Below, piece after piece: positions 51,066 to 59,718 of a stretch of 64,000 nt of DNA. The stretch covers positions 455,957 through 519,956 of the forward strand of contig CP058896.1 in assembly GCA_013415865.1 (NCBI GenBank), read 5' to 3'. Source of the stretch: Methanomassiliicoccales archaeon (GTDB taxonomy: Archaea; Thermoplasmatota; Thermoplasmata; Methanomassiliicoccales; UBA472). How positions within the stretch are numbered: position 1 is the stretch's first letter; each line of letters starts with the position of its first letter. The notes below the pieces were generated by a model. The model did not search any database. It was not told where the DNA came from and saw only the letters and a list, made by a program, of their open reading frames with translations. Made by a program: the position numbers and the translations under genes.

Positions 51066-52205
51066 TCATAACCTTGCAAGCCTTATCGGGGAACCGAACT
51101 CGGACCCGAGCCTCTCCAATCTCTGCTCGATGTCCTTCCGCCAGTTCTCATCGCCTATCATGATGAAGTCCCGGCCATGGCCCATCTCTATCAGGGCCTC
51201 GTCATACGAATCGAACCTGTGCTCGACCTGAAGCCCGAGGTCGTTCCCGACCTTCCTGGCCCTGGTCCCTATAAGTCCGATCGCGGCCTGCGGCATCATG
51301 TGCCTGATGGTCTTGATGGTCTCCTTGCTGAGGTCGGTCACTGGATAGAAATAAAGCTGTCCCATCTTGCCTGTATGCTGCCCGAACTTCTGGTTCAGCT
51401 CGAAGATGTTCTTGGGATAAGGTGCAAGTTCCATCTTCCTATGTCTGCTCATGGTCCTGTTCAGGTCGTAAAGTATCGGCTCGGTAAGGCCCATGTTCCT
51501 TGCCCTCTGACCGTCGGAGAAGAAACCGTCGGGGCCCCCCGAGTAGATGATGCGCCCCTTGTTCAACACCCGGACCTCGTCGGCCCAGGCATATGCTGTC
51601 TCGACATCGTGCGTGGACATGATGACGGTCATCCCCTGCTGGTTCAGCTCGTCCGCCAGTTCCAGAAGCTCGTGGACCATCCTTGAGTCCAGCCCGGCGG
51701 TGGGCTCATCCATGACCAAGACCTCAGGCCTCATCGCGATCGCTCCGGCGAGGGAGACCCTCTTCCTCTGACCGAAGGAGAGCTGCTGCGTCGGTTTTTC
51801 GCGAATGTCATAGAGGTCGACCTGGTCCAAGGCCTCGTTGACCCTTCTCTCGACCTCATCCCTTGGCAACCCCATGTTCATGGGCCCAAAGGCAACATCC
51901 TCCTCGATGGTGGCCGAGAAGATCTGATCATCCGGGTTCTGCATCACCAGGGAGACCTTGGAGCGGACCTCTTCAAGGTCCTTTTTTCCATACCGGACCT
52001 CCTTGCCGTTCAGATAGACCTTCCCTGACCTTGGCCTTAGTATCCCATTGAAATGGAGGAACAATGTGGATTTCCCGGCACCATTTGGGCCCAGCAATAT
52101 GATCTTCTTGCCCCTGGGGATCTCCAGGTTCACATCCTCGAGTGCCACTGTCCCATTAGGATAGGTGTAAACGAGTTCCTCGGTCTTGAGCACGGGGTCG
52201 TTCAT
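51066..52205 (-). CDS. cbiO: ECF cobalt/nickel transporter ATPase (CbiO) with C-terminal extension
   Basis: A 379-residue ABC ATPase of the ECF type: Walker A LLGPNGAGKSTLF, Q-loop VMQNPDDQIFS, signature LSFGQRKRVSLAGA, Walker B VLVMDEPTAGLD and STHDVET. About 100 residues after the ATPase domain form an extra region of unknown role (YFYPVTDLSKETIKTI, AAIGLIGTRARKVG, GRDFIMIGDENW). The ATG at 52205 follows TTGGTGAAC. It is the last gene of the fur-cbiMN-cbiQ-cbiO operon. Confidence 0.9.
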   Translation of the reverse strand: MNDPVLKTEELVYTYPNGTVALEDVNLEIPRGKKIILLGPNGAGKSTLFLHFNGILRPRSGKVYLNGKEVRYGKKDLEEVRSKVSLVMQNPDDQIFSATIEEDVAFGPMNMGLPRDEVERRVNEALDQVDLYDIREKPTQQLSFGQRKRVSLAGAIAMRPEVLVMDEPTAGLDSRMVHELLELADELNQQGMTVIMSTHDVETAYAWADEVRVLNKGRIIYSGGPDGFFSDGQRARNMGLTEPILYDLNRTMSRHRKMELAPYPKNIFELNQKFGQHTGKMGQLYFYPVTDLSKETIKTIRHMMPQAAIGLIGTRARKVGNDLGLQVEHRFDSYDEALIEMGHGRDFIMIGDENWRKDIEQRLERLGSEFGSPIRLARL

Positions 52206-52209
52206 CGGT

Positions 52210-52998
52210 TCACCAAGAAATTCTCCAAATCGGTTCAAGGAAATTATCTATGATATAGATGATGATGGCAAGGCCTATCGGTCCGATGACCCACGCCAAT
52301 GTGAGCCGCCTTGGCGGCCTGTAGATCGGGAAGTCTCCTTTATAATTCCTACAGTTAAGTGCCACCTGAGATCTCTCCGCCATAGAGAGCGAGCGGGAGA
52401 AAAGGCCCACCGCCAATCGGGATGATGTCCTCAGGCTGTTGCGGATGCCCTTGAACCCCAATCTAGATGATGCGGCGATGGTCATGGTCTCAAGCTGTTC
52501 CAGCAACAAGAAAGAATATCTGTAGACAAGCACGGTCAGTTCCATGATCTCTTTTGGGACCCTGAGCTGTCTCAAAGCCATTGCGAAATGTGGCACGGGG
52601 GTCGAGGTGATAAAGGCCAGCATTATGGTGATGCCCGCCAAAGCTCTCATCAGGACAAGTGTGGAGAGGTTGAGGCCGTCCCTGTCCAAGGTCAGTGTCC
52701 AGCCCATGACATCGAACCTCGCTACCTCGCCTCCTCCCTTGGTTATGAGCGCGATCACCAGGCAGCCCACCAAGATGACCACGAGACCGTCCAAGATGAG
52801 CATCCCGATCATCCGTGGAAACCGAAGGCCGGTCGAATAGACCAGGAGACATGCTCCGATGAAGAAGGTCATCAGCGGTATCAAGATGGAATCGGTCGTT
52901 AGCGCCACTATCAAAAGGGACAAGGTGAGAAGGAATTTGCCCAATGGGGGCCATTGCCTCAGCCTTGATTGATAGGCGAGCTCGTCTATCCCTCTCAT
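52210..52998 (-). CDS. cbiQ: ECF transporter transmembrane component CbiQ
   Basis: The 262-residue T component with about six hydrophobic helices and the coupling-helix motifs AASSRLGFKGIRNSLR and SLSMAERSQVALNCRNY, equivalent to the paired A-R-[GA] elements of EcfT proteins. The ATG at 52998 overlaps the cbiMN stop (ATGA). It couples CbiMN to the CbiO ATPase. Confidence 0.92.
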   Translation of the reverse strand: MRGIDELAYQSRLRQWPPLGKFLLTLSLLIVALTTDSILIPLMTFFIGACLLVYSTGLRFPRMIGMLILDGLVVILVGCLVIALITKGGGEVARFDVMGWTLTLDRDGLNLSTLVLMRALAGITIMLAFITSTPVPHFAMALRQLRVPKEIMELTVLVYRYSFLLLEQLETMTIAASSRLGFKGIRNSLRTSSRLAVGLFSRSLSMAERSQVALNCRNYKGDFPIYRPPRRLTLAWVIGPIGLAIIIYIIDNFLEPIWRISW

Positions 52999-53960
52999 TT
53001 CTTCATCTCAGGCATTTTGTTCTTCCCATACCTTTTCATCGCTATGTATAGCACAGCGATTATGATGACGACGCCTATCGCCAACTGCAATTTGAAGAGC
53101 CAGGGCTCCAGACCCTCGGAGGGTTGGAAGAAGCCTTCGAACCATGGCTTATAGTCCGGAACGATGGACTGTATCGCCTCGCCGCCCCTGTCATCGGCCC
53201 CATCGAGCTCTTGACCGGCATACATCAGGGCGGGGACCGAGGCGATGCAAATAGCTATGATCGCTCCGACGACCATCCTCGAACCCCATGGTATCCTGCT
53301 CCCTTTCTTGATCCTCAGCTCTGGTCTGATCAGTTCAGGTCTGGAGTTAGAGAGGAAGTCGAAGAACATGACGATGAGCACCGCCTCCAACAGGGCCAAA
53401 GGCACCTGGGTAAGGGCAAAGATGCCCAGGAAGGTCGAGAGCGATATCAGTACGCTGCCGTCCGAAGGGTACGCCAAGGCGAGCTGGAGGCTCGTCATCA
53501 GATAGGTCGCGAAGTCCGCGACGAATGCCGTTGCGAATATGGTCGGTATCATGTGGACCTTGGCCTTCGTCATGGCCTTGAACACCATATAGGCGACAAA
53601 GGGCCCGAAGATGCCCATGGAGAAGACGTTCGCGCCCAAAGTGGTTATGCCTCCATGGGCCAGCAATAATGCCTGGAACAAGAGGACGATGGTGGCCAAT
53701 ATGCTAGTTATCCACGGACCGGACAGTATCGTCGACAGGCCAGTGCCGGTCGGGTGGGATGATGACCCTGTGACAGATGGTAATTTCAACGAGGAAAGGA
53801 CGAATATGAACGCGCCCGAGATGGCCACGGTCAACTTGCTCTCAGGATTCTCTTCGAACATCTTCTTGAGCTTCAACGCCCCGATGAACAAGAACGGGAT
53901 GCAGACAACATACCAGAAGATGCACCAGTATATGTTCAGGAAGCCTTCCATTATGTGCAT
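52995..53960 (-). CDS. cbiM: Cobalt ECF transporter substrate component CbiM-CbiN fusion
   Basis: A 321-residue membrane protein. The N-terminus MHIMEGFL carries the Met-His needed for Co/Ni binding in CbiM/NikM, which fixes the start at 53960. Later CbiM motifs are GSSSHPTGTGLSTIL and LLAHGGITTLGANVFSMG. The C-terminal 90 residues resemble CbiN: an extracytosolic loop AGQELDGADDRGGEAIQSI then a final helix. CbiN association suggests cobalt rather than nickel. The start overlaps the fur-family gene by 10 bp. Confidence 0.92.
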   Translation of the reverse strand: MHIMEGFLNIYWCIFWYVVCIPFLFIGALKLKKMFEENPESKLTVAISGAFIFVLSSLKLPSVTGSSSHPTGTGLSTILSGPWITSILATIVLLFQALLLAHGGITTLGANVFSMGIFGPFVAYMVFKAMTKAKVHMIPTIFATAFVADFATYLMTSLQLALAYPSDGSVLISLSTFLGIFALTQVPLALLEAVLIVMFFDFLSNSRPELIRPELRIKKGSRIPWGSRMVVGAIIAICIASVPALMYAGQELDGADDRGGEAIQSIVPDYKPWFEGFFQPSEGLEPWLFKLQLAIGVVIIIAVLYIAMKRYGKNKMPEMKK

Positions 53961-54337
53961 TTGCTCTCACACTCCTTGCAGGTGCCCACCACATGAAGGG
54001 AATACTTCTCGATCTTCATCCCGATCTTCCTTGACATCTCCAGGACGTTCAGGTCCAGGGGGATGCTTGTCAGGCGATGACATCGAGAGCATTCAAATGT
54101 CGAGTTTGGGAAGGGATGGCGGAAGAACAGACTGACGCCGTTATTGTTGGTCTCTGATATCAAACCCTCAGCGAGAAGCTTGTTCAGGTTACGGTAGACA
54201 GTGCCAAGGCTGATGTTCGGTAATTTTTCCTTGGCATGATGATACACCTCATCGGCCGTCATCGGATTTGTGCTCTCGTAAATGGTATCGACGATGACCT
54301 TGAGCTGTTTGGTCCACCTTGTCGCCTTCCCGTTCAT
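53951..54337 (-). CDS. Fur-family metalloregulator heading the cbiMNQO operon
   Basis: A 128-residue Fur/PerR/Zur-type repressor: winged-helix DNA-binding domain (about 10-80; TADEVYHHAKEKLPNISLGTVYRNL) and a dimerisation domain with two CxxC pairs for structural zinc (ECSRCHRL near 91-97 and GTCKECESKC at the C-terminus). The HHxH-rich iron-site residues of classical Fur are not obvious. It is translationally coupled to cbiMN, so a cobalt- or nickel-responsive role is the best inference. A Fur-box-like palindrome lies on its own promoter. Confidence 0.9.
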   Translation of the reverse strand: MNGKATRWTKQLKVIVDTIYESTNPMTADEVYHHAKEKLPNISLGTVYRNLNKLLAEGLISETNNNGVSLFFRHPFPNSTFECSRCHRLTSIPLDLNVLEMSRKIGMKIEKYSLHVVGTCKECESKCT

Positions 54338-54341
54338 TATT

Positions 54342-54360
54342 AGTAATGATTATCATTATC
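54342..54360 (-). promoter_or_regulatory. Fur-box-like operator
   Basis: A perfect 7-1-7 palindrome TAATGAT-T-ATCATTA (54344-54358). The 19-bp span matches the classical Fur consensus GATAATGATWATCATTATC at 17 of 19 positions. It lies between the TATA box and the ATG of the Fur-family gene, overlapping the predicted transcription start, which implies autoregulation. Confidence 0.8.
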
Positions 54361-54372
54361 AATATATCTATC
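54361..54372 (-). promoter_or_regulatory. TATA box of fur-cbiMN-cbiQ-cbiO
   Basis: GATAGATATATT on the - strand. The predicted start near 54340 is three bases from the ATG at 54337, so the transcript is effectively leaderless. Confidence 0.55.
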
Positions 54373-54456
54373 TTACTTGGATGGATGGTGGATGCATATG
54401 CTGGTGATGAGAAAATATTATAAACAAAAATTATTATAAAATTTAAAAATTATTTG

Positions 54457-54948
54457 TCACCTGAACGTCTTCTTGACCAGAACCCATATCGCAATGACGG
54501 ATATCTGTATGGCCACTACCCCTAACACCAGAGCGATTATCGATATCCACATCTCATTGCTTGAAGGGCTGGTCTTTATGATGACATTGCTCTCGGTGGT
54601 CGCCACCACGGCATTGCTGACGGCGCTCTCTCCCTCAGGACCGACCGCTGTGACGACATAGTAATTGGTCGTCCCTACGCTCAGACCACCATGATGGTAG
54701 GCCGTCTGGTTAGCGCTCACGTTCGCTATGACCTTCATCGTATCGAATGATCTGCCTCCATAGACAAGATAATGGCTCAGATTTCCGTCCTCTGGAGGTT
54801 TCCAAGAGAGGTCTACATATGTCTCTCCTACGGTGCATGTGAGGTCGAGTGGTGGGGATGGGGGCGCCGCACATGATAATATGGCCATGGTCGGCGTGGT
54901 GAACAGCAATAGGCCAAGTAACAAGGGCAGGCATCGCCGATACTTCAT
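54457..54948 (-). CDS. Secreted, membrane-anchored fibronectin type III protein
   Basis: A 163-residue protein with an N-terminal signal segment (CLPLLLGLLLFTTPTMA), one fibronectin type III domain (about 33-120; PPLDLTCTVGETYVDLSWKP, YYVVTAVGPEGESAVSN) and a C-terminal transmembrane helix ending in KK (about 135-160). It would be displayed outside the cell on a single anchor. The ATG at 54948 is chosen because the signal peptide begins there. It follows the GNAT gene on the same strand by 26 bp. Confidence 0.78.
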   Translation of the reverse strand: MKYRRCLPLLLGLLLFTTPTMAILSCAAPPSPPLDLTCTVGETYVDLSWKPPEDGNLSHYLVYGGRSFDTMKVIANVSANQTAYHHGGLSVGTTNYYVVTAVGPEGESAVSNAVVATTESNVIIKTSPSSNEMWISIIALVLGVVAIQISVIAIWVLVKKTFR

Positions 54949-54974
54949 GAGCAAGTGGAGAGCGGGCGGGGATA

Positions 54975-55448
54975 TCAATCCTTCTGAGACGCGGTCTCGG
55001 ACCGTATCTGTTCTGCCGATTTCCTCAGGAGGAAGTTATTACCTCTTCTGCATACCTTACGGTAACCAAGGGTGCTATAGAAAGCAAGGGCCTTTTCATT
55101 GCATTCCTGGACGCAGAGCTCCACGCCCTCGGTGCCCTTCTCCAGCACGGAAGCCTCGATCTCCCGCATCATCGTCCTCCCATATCCTTTGCCCTGTTTG
55201 TCTGGCCTGAGCTGGATGGACATTATGAAAAGGTAACTGTCCAAGACCTCGATGGAAAAATATCCGATTATATCGCCATCTTCCTCAAGGACCATGGTCT
55301 CGACGTCCTTGTCAGCAAACCATTCGAGGAGCGGCTCGTCCGTCCATTCAATGCCCCATGAACGTCTGACAATGGAGGACATGTTCTCCCTTGTCATGAC
55401 GACCAAGGAAGGTATGTCCGCCCTGACGATGGGGCGCAGGCGAAGCAT
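54975..55448 (-). CDS. GNAT-family N-acetyltransferase
   Basis: A 157-residue GCN5-related acetyltransferase with the acetyl-CoA site QLRPDKQGKGYGRTMMREIE and the C-terminal ECNEKALAFYSTLGYRKV. The region resembles RimI-like proteins, but the substrate is not predictable. It probably shares a transcript with the fibronectin-domain gene. Confidence 0.9.
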   Translation of the reverse strand: MLRLRPIVRADIPSLVVMTRENMSSIVRRSWGIEWTDEPLLEWFADKDVETMVLEEDGDIIGYFSIEVLDSYLFIMSIQLRPDKQGKGYGRTMMREIEASVLEKGTEGVELCVQECNEKALAFYSTLGYRKVCRRGNNFLLRKSAEQIRSETASQKD

Positions 55449-55530
55449 GGCGTGAGGCAGTGCTCCTACAGGATTTAATGTTTCGGTGGCGGTGCTTCCA
55501 ACGCCTGACCGCTAGGAATCGTCACAATGG

Positions 55531-55540
55531 TTTAAATATC
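55531..55540 (+). promoter_or_regulatory. TATA box of the A-type Fe-S carrier gene
   Basis: TTTAAATATC; predicted start near 55562 leaves a 14-nt leader with AAGGTGAAC (55562-55570) before the ATG. Confidence 0.5.
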
Positions 55541-55575
55541 GGTTGATAATTTGAAACCTCCAAGGTGAACTTAAG

Positions 55576-55896
55576 ATGGTAGAAGTCACTGCTGAGGCGT
55601 CCAAGTACATACTGGACCTTATAGCAAAGAACAACAAGCAGGGCCATGGGATCAAGATCTACCTGTCCGGTATGGGCTGCTCTGGACCTCAGTTCGGAAT
55701 GGCGTTCCAGCAAGGAGCAAAGGAAGGGGACATCGAGCAGAAGGTCGATGGTTTCTCGTTGTATTACGATAATGAGACAAAAGAGGTCCTGGATGCGTGC
55801 ACCGTGGACTTCGTGGAGACACCGTACGGTTCAGGCCTTATCGTTCATAACCCGAACGTCACGAGCTGCAGCTCGTGCGGCGGCGGATGTCATTAA
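55576..55896 (+). CDS. HesB/IscA-like iron-sulfur carrier family protein
   Basis: A 106-residue A-type carrier relative: VTAEASKYILDLIAKN, first conserved Cys in GMGCSGPQFGMAF and C-terminal NPNVTSCSSCGGGCH. The tail has three cysteines plus a terminal His instead of the usual CGCG, so cluster binding may differ from IscA. AAGGTGAAC precedes the ATG. It is a single-gene unit. Confidence 0.85.
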   Translation: MVEVTAEASKYILDLIAKNNKQGHGIKIYLSGMGCSGPQFGMAFQQGAKEGDIEQKVDGFSLYYDNETKEVLDACTVDFVETPYGSGLIVHNPNVTSCSSCGGGCH

Positions 55897-55949
55897 GGTG
55901 GACCTGACCCATCTAAACCATTTTCATCCTGTTTTAATATTCATTGTAT

Positions 55950-57545
55950 GTGTTCATTGAGCATCCTCTTATCAAGAAGGATAGTGTAGAGCTCAGAGAA
56001 TACCAGGTCTCCCTGGCAAGGTCCGCGCAGGAGCGTTCCACCCTTGTGGTATTGCCCACTGGCATGGGCAAGACCGTCGTCGCGCTCCTCGTGATAGCGG
56101 ATGTTCTGTTGAAAAAGAAGGGGAAGGTCCTTCTGATGGCCCCTACAAAGCCATTGGTGGAGCAGCACAGCAGGTTCCTGATCGAGTTCTTGGTCGGGAA
56201 AAAGGTGGCGGTGATGACTGGAGACACCTCCCCCGAAGAGAGGGAGGCGCTATGGGTCGAGAACGATGTGATAGCGTCGACCCCTCAGGTCGTGGCCAAT
56301 GATCTTAGGAACGGGCGGGCGTCGCTGAAGGATGTCAGGCTGATAATATTCGATGAGGCGCATAGGGCCGTCGGCAACTATGCCTATGTGGCCGTGGCGA
56401 AGGAATACAAGGAATATGGGGGGCTCGTCCTAGGGATGACCGCGAGCCCTGGAAGCGACCGGGAGAAGGTGCGGGAGGTCTGCACGAACCTTGGAATAGA
56501 CAATATAGAGGTCAGGACCGAGCACGACCCTGATGTTGCCAAATATGTACAGGATGTAAAGGTCCAGTTCATCGAGGTGGAGCTCCCCGCGGAGATCAGG
56601 AAGGCCACCTCGATATTGAGCTCTCTTTATGAGACCTACTTGAAACAGCTGGTCGGCATGGGATTTCTTCAGGACAGCGACAAGGTGGGCACCAAGGACC
56701 TACTTGCGCTCGGCAACGAGCTCTCTGCGAGGCTGAGGTCGGGCGAGAGGTCGAAGAGATTGTATCAGGCCCTCAGCGTGAACGCCATGGCCATAAAGGT
56801 GGAGCATGCGATCGACCTGGGAGAGACCCAAGGAGGGACGGCGATGCTGGCATATCTCGAGCGCATGAGGGAGGAGGCGGCCTCCGACGATGGCTCTAAG
56901 GCGACGAGGGCGATCGTGGAGACGGAACAGTTCAAGGCCGTCATGAAGATGATGAAGGACCTCAAGGTCGAACATCCGAAGCTCTCGAGGGTGATGAGCG
57001 TGGTCTCGAGGCAGATATCGGAGAACCCTGGGTCGAAGGTCCTGGTCTTCACACATTACAGGGACACCTGTGAGCTCGTGGCAGGGAAGCTCGCAAAGAT
57101 CGATGGGGTCAGGGTGGCGAAGTTGATAGGCCAGGCGGGGCGCGCCGGGGACAAGGGGCTCAAGCAGAGAGAGCAGGTGGGGGTGCTCCAACAATTCCGC
57201 GACGGGGAGTACAACGTGCTTGTGGCGACATCGGTAGGAGAGGAGGGCCTTGATGTCGCAAGCACCGACATGGTGGTGTTCTATGAACCGGTCCCATCGG
57301 AGATACGCAGCATACAGCGCAGAGGGAGGACCGGCCGCAGGAGCGCCGGCAAGGTCGTCATCTTCGTCACCAAGGGGACCAGGGACCAGGCGTTCTACTT
57401 CAGCAGCCTCCACAAGGAGAGGCAGATGAAGAGCAGATTGCTCACCCTGAAGAGGGAGCTTGAAAACGGGCCTGAGAAGAGCGTTGAGGAGGATGAGAAG
57501 AACAAGGAGCTTCCAAAGGGTCAGCGCAGCCTCTTGGATTTCTGA
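55950..57545 (+). CDS. hef: Hef-type superfamily 2 helicase without nuclease domain
   Basis: A 531-residue relative of archaeal Hef/FANCM helicase. It has Walker A LPTGMGKTVVALL, APTKPLVEQH, DEAH box, TASPG, LVFTHYRDTCELV, TSVGEEGLDV and QRRGRTGRR. The Hef-specific insertion lies between the RecA domains (about 205-335). The ERCC4 nuclease and HhH regions are absent. The chain ends GQRSLLDF, which fits a PCNA-interacting (PIP) box. GTG at 55950 gives VFIEHPLIKKDSVELREYQ, the family N-terminus; TTG 55944 is possible. Confidence 0.92.
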   Translation: MFIEHPLIKKDSVELREYQVSLARSAQERSTLVVLPTGMGKTVVALLVIADVLLKKKGKVLLMAPTKPLVEQHSRFLIEFLVGKKVAVMTGDTSPEEREALWVENDVIASTPQVVANDLRNGRASLKDVRLIIFDEAHRAVGNYAYVAVAKEYKEYGGLVLGMTASPGSDREKVREVCTNLGIDNIEVRTEHDPDVAKYVQDVKVQFIEVELPAEIRKATSILSSLYETYLKQLVGMGFLQDSDKVGTKDLLALGNELSARLRSGERSKRLYQALSVNAMAIKVEHAIDLGETQGGTAMLAYLERMREEAASDDGSKATRAIVETEQFKAVMKMMKDLKVEHPKLSRVMSVVSRQISENPGSKVLVFTHYRDTCELVAGKLAKIDGVRVAKLIGQAGRAGDKGLKQREQVGVLQQFRDGEYNVLVATSVGEEGLDVASTDMVVFYEPVPSEIRSIQRRGRTGRRSAGKVVIFVTKGTRDQAFYFSSLHKERQMKSRLLTLKRELENGPEKSVEEDEKNKELPKGQRSLLDF

Positions 57546-57592
57546 ACCACGAATTGATGCGATTGGATTATCTACTCAGGAGGGTCTTTCCG

Positions 57593-59359
57593 ATGGCGAT
57601 GCTGTTCAGCGAGCTGGCGGAGGTGTATAGGCGCCTCGATTCTACCACGAGCAGGTTGGAGATGGCCGAGATACTGGCATCTTTCTTCAAGGGGGCAGAG
57701 CCGTCCGCATTGAGGCGGTCCGTCTATCTGACCCAAGGTCAGCTTTACCCTGATTTCTATCCTCAGAAGCTCGGCATGGCCGATAAACTGTTGATAAGGA
57801 CGTTGGCGTCGGTCATCGGGGTAAAAGAACAGACCATCCAGGAGCTCCAATTGAAGGAGGGCGACCTGGGTTCGGTGGCAGAGCAGCTGTATCGGTCGAA
57901 GAGGCAGCAGACGCTGTTCTCCGAACCGCTCACCCTTGACAGGGTCTATAGTGCTCTGGAAAAGGTCTCGGTCTCTGAGGGGGGTGGCTCACAGGATTCA
58001 AAGATGAAGCAATTGGCCGACATACTCCACGACGCCTCCCCCATAGAGGCCAAATACATCTGTAGGATGGTCACTGGGAAGATGCGGCTGGGAGTGGCGA
58101 GCATGACGGTCATCGATGCCCTCGCCATCGCTTTCGCCAGCAAGGAGGAGAGGGACGTCATAGAGAGGGCTTTCAATATCACGTCCGACCTGGGCATGGT
58201 CGCCGAGACGCTGAGCCTACATGGGCTGGAAGGGGTGAGGGCACTAAGGGTCAAGGTCGGGAACCCCATTAGGGCCATGCTCGCCGAAAGGATGTCCTCG
58301 CCCGCGGAGATCCTCGAGAAGATGGGGGGTGCCTGTGCCTTCGAGTACAAATATGACGGCGTGAGGGTCCAGGCGCACATCGATAAAGGCAAGGTGAAGC
58401 TGTATTCAAGAAGATTGGAGGACCTGACCGGGCAGTTCCCGGACGTGGTATCGGCCATCAAGGCCTCGTTCACAGGCTCCAGCGCGATCGTGGAGGGGGA
58501 GTGCGTCCCGATCGATATCAACACCGGCGAGTTCCTCCCTTTCCAGGAGGTCTCCCACAGGAGGGGGAGGAAACATGGATTGGACGAGGCCATGGAGGAG
58601 TACCCGGTCAGATTCTGCCTTTTCGACCTGCTTTACCTCGATGGAAAGGACATGACGGAAGAAACTCTCCTCAAGAGAAGAGCTGCCTTGGCCTCATGCT
58701 TCAGCCCGAACGACCAGCTCAGACTGTCTGAGATGAGGGTTCTGGACAATGAGGAGGCTGTGCAGGAATTCTTCATGGAGGCGGTCCGGGACGGATGTGA
58801 GGGCCTCATGGCGAAGTCCATCGGACCGGACTCGGTCTACAGGGCAGGCAACAGAGGGTTCCTGTGGATCAAGTACAAGAAGGAGTACCGCTCGGAGCTT
58901 AACGACACCGTGGACCTTGTCGTCGTCGGAGCGTTCGCTGGAAGGGGCAAGAGGAAGGGTCTCTACGGTGCGCTTTTGATGGCCACCTATAACGAGGAGG
59001 AGGACCGTTTCGAGACGGTGTCCAAGCTTGGGAGCGGATTCGACGATGCTGAGCTCGCAAAGATGGTCGAGGTCCTTGAAAAATTCAGGGTGCCTGAGAA
59101 GCATCATCAGGTCTCATCGAAGATGCAGGCGGATTACTGGTTCGAGCCGGGCGTTGTGCTGGAGGTGCTCGGCGCCGAGATCACGGTCTCTCCCATTCAC
59201 ACCGCGGCGTTCGGGGCCGTGAGGAAGGATGCGGGACTGGCCATAAGGTTCCCCAGGTTCACAGGAAGGATACGCGACGACAAGGGGCCCAGAGAGTCGA
59301 CGACCAGCAAGGAGCTCCTGGAGATGTACAAGATGCAGCTGAAGCGCATAGACGAGTGA
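57593..59359 (+). CDS. lig: ATP-dependent DNA ligase
   Basis: A 588-residue archaeal type I-like ligase: N-terminal DNA-binding domain (about 1-215), adenylation motif I FEYKYDGVRVQAH with active Lys near 253, motif IV EGLMAKS, motif V LWIKYKKEY and a C-terminal OB domain (RFPRFTGRIRDDK). The ATG at 57593 has AGGAGG nine bases upstream and begins MAMLFSELAEVYRRL like homologs; starts at 57554-57557 lack this. It follows hef on the same strand. Confidence 0.95.
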   Translation: MAMLFSELAEVYRRLDSTTSRLEMAEILASFFKGAEPSALRRSVYLTQGQLYPDFYPQKLGMADKLLIRTLASVIGVKEQTIQELQLKEGDLGSVAEQLYRSKRQQTLFSEPLTLDRVYSALEKVSVSEGGGSQDSKMKQLADILHDASPIEAKYICRMVTGKMRLGVASMTVIDALAIAFASKEERDVIERAFNITSDLGMVAETLSLHGLEGVRALRVKVGNPIRAMLAERMSSPAEILEKMGGACAFEYKYDGVRVQAHIDKGKVKLYSRRLEDLTGQFPDVVSAIKASFTGSSAIVEGECVPIDINTGEFLPFQEVSHRRGRKHGLDEAMEEYPVRFCLFDLLYLDGKDMTEETLLKRRAALASCFSPNDQLRLSEMRVLDNEEAVQEFFMEAVRDGCEGLMAKSIGPDSVYRAGNRGFLWIKYKKEYRSELNDTVDLVVVGAFAGRGKRKGLYGALLMATYNEEEDRFETVSKLGSGFDDAELAKMVEVLEKFRVPEKHHQVSSKMQADYWFEPGVVLEVLGAEITVSPIHTAAFGAVRKDAGLAIRFPRFTGRIRDDKGPRESTTSKELLEMYKMQLKRIDE

Positions 59360-59408
59360 CGGTCAAGGGGGCCAGTGGGACGACCGATGTCCAAATCGAT
59401 ATGAAAAT

Positions 59409-59418
59409 CCTTATAAGG
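59409..59418 (+). promoter_or_regulatory. TATA box of rpo11
   Basis: CCTTATAAGG, itself palindromic, centred 27 bp before the ATG at 59441; predicts a leaderless transcript. Confidence 0.6.
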
Positions 59419-59440
59419 CGGACCGGTATAGGTGGCTCTC

Positions 59441-59716
59441 ATGGAGATCGATCTTTTAGAGAAGGACAAGGACTCCATCAAGATCCGGATCAGGAACGCG
59501 GACATGACGTTGATCTCACCACTTGTCAAGGAGCTCCTGCTGGACAAGGCCATCGATGAGGTGAAGTACACCGCAGGTGCTGCCCACCTCTCTGAACCGA
59601 CGTTGTATGTCAAGGTGAAGACCGGCAAGCCCCAGGCGGCGCTCAAGCGCGCGGCGACCTCCCTTGCAAATGATGTCAAGGAAGGCAGGGACAAGCTGGT
59701 AAAGGAACTGAAGTGA
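59441..59716 (+). CDS. rpo11: DNA-directed RNA polymerase subunit Rpo11 (RpoL)
   Basis: Small assembly subunit that dimerises with Rpo3. The 91-residue protein begins MEIDLLEKDKDSIKIRIRNA, then ADMTLISPLVKELLLDKAID and EPTLYVKVKTGKPQAALKRA, the strand-helix plan of the family. The usual HTLGN segment reads MTLIS here. The ATG at 59441 sits at leaderless distance from the TATA box. It is followed two bases later by truD. Confidence 0.92.
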   Translation: MEIDLLEKDKDSIKIRIRNADMTLISPLVKELLLDKAIDEVKYTAGAAHLSEPTLYVKVKTGKPQAALKRAATSLANDVKEGRDKLVKELK

Positions 59717-59718
59717 AC

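Noticed and set aside
54378-54400. TTGGATGGATGG near the Fur promoter as a B12-operator copy
   Set aside because: It is a short direct GGAT repeat with no ATCCAA arm.
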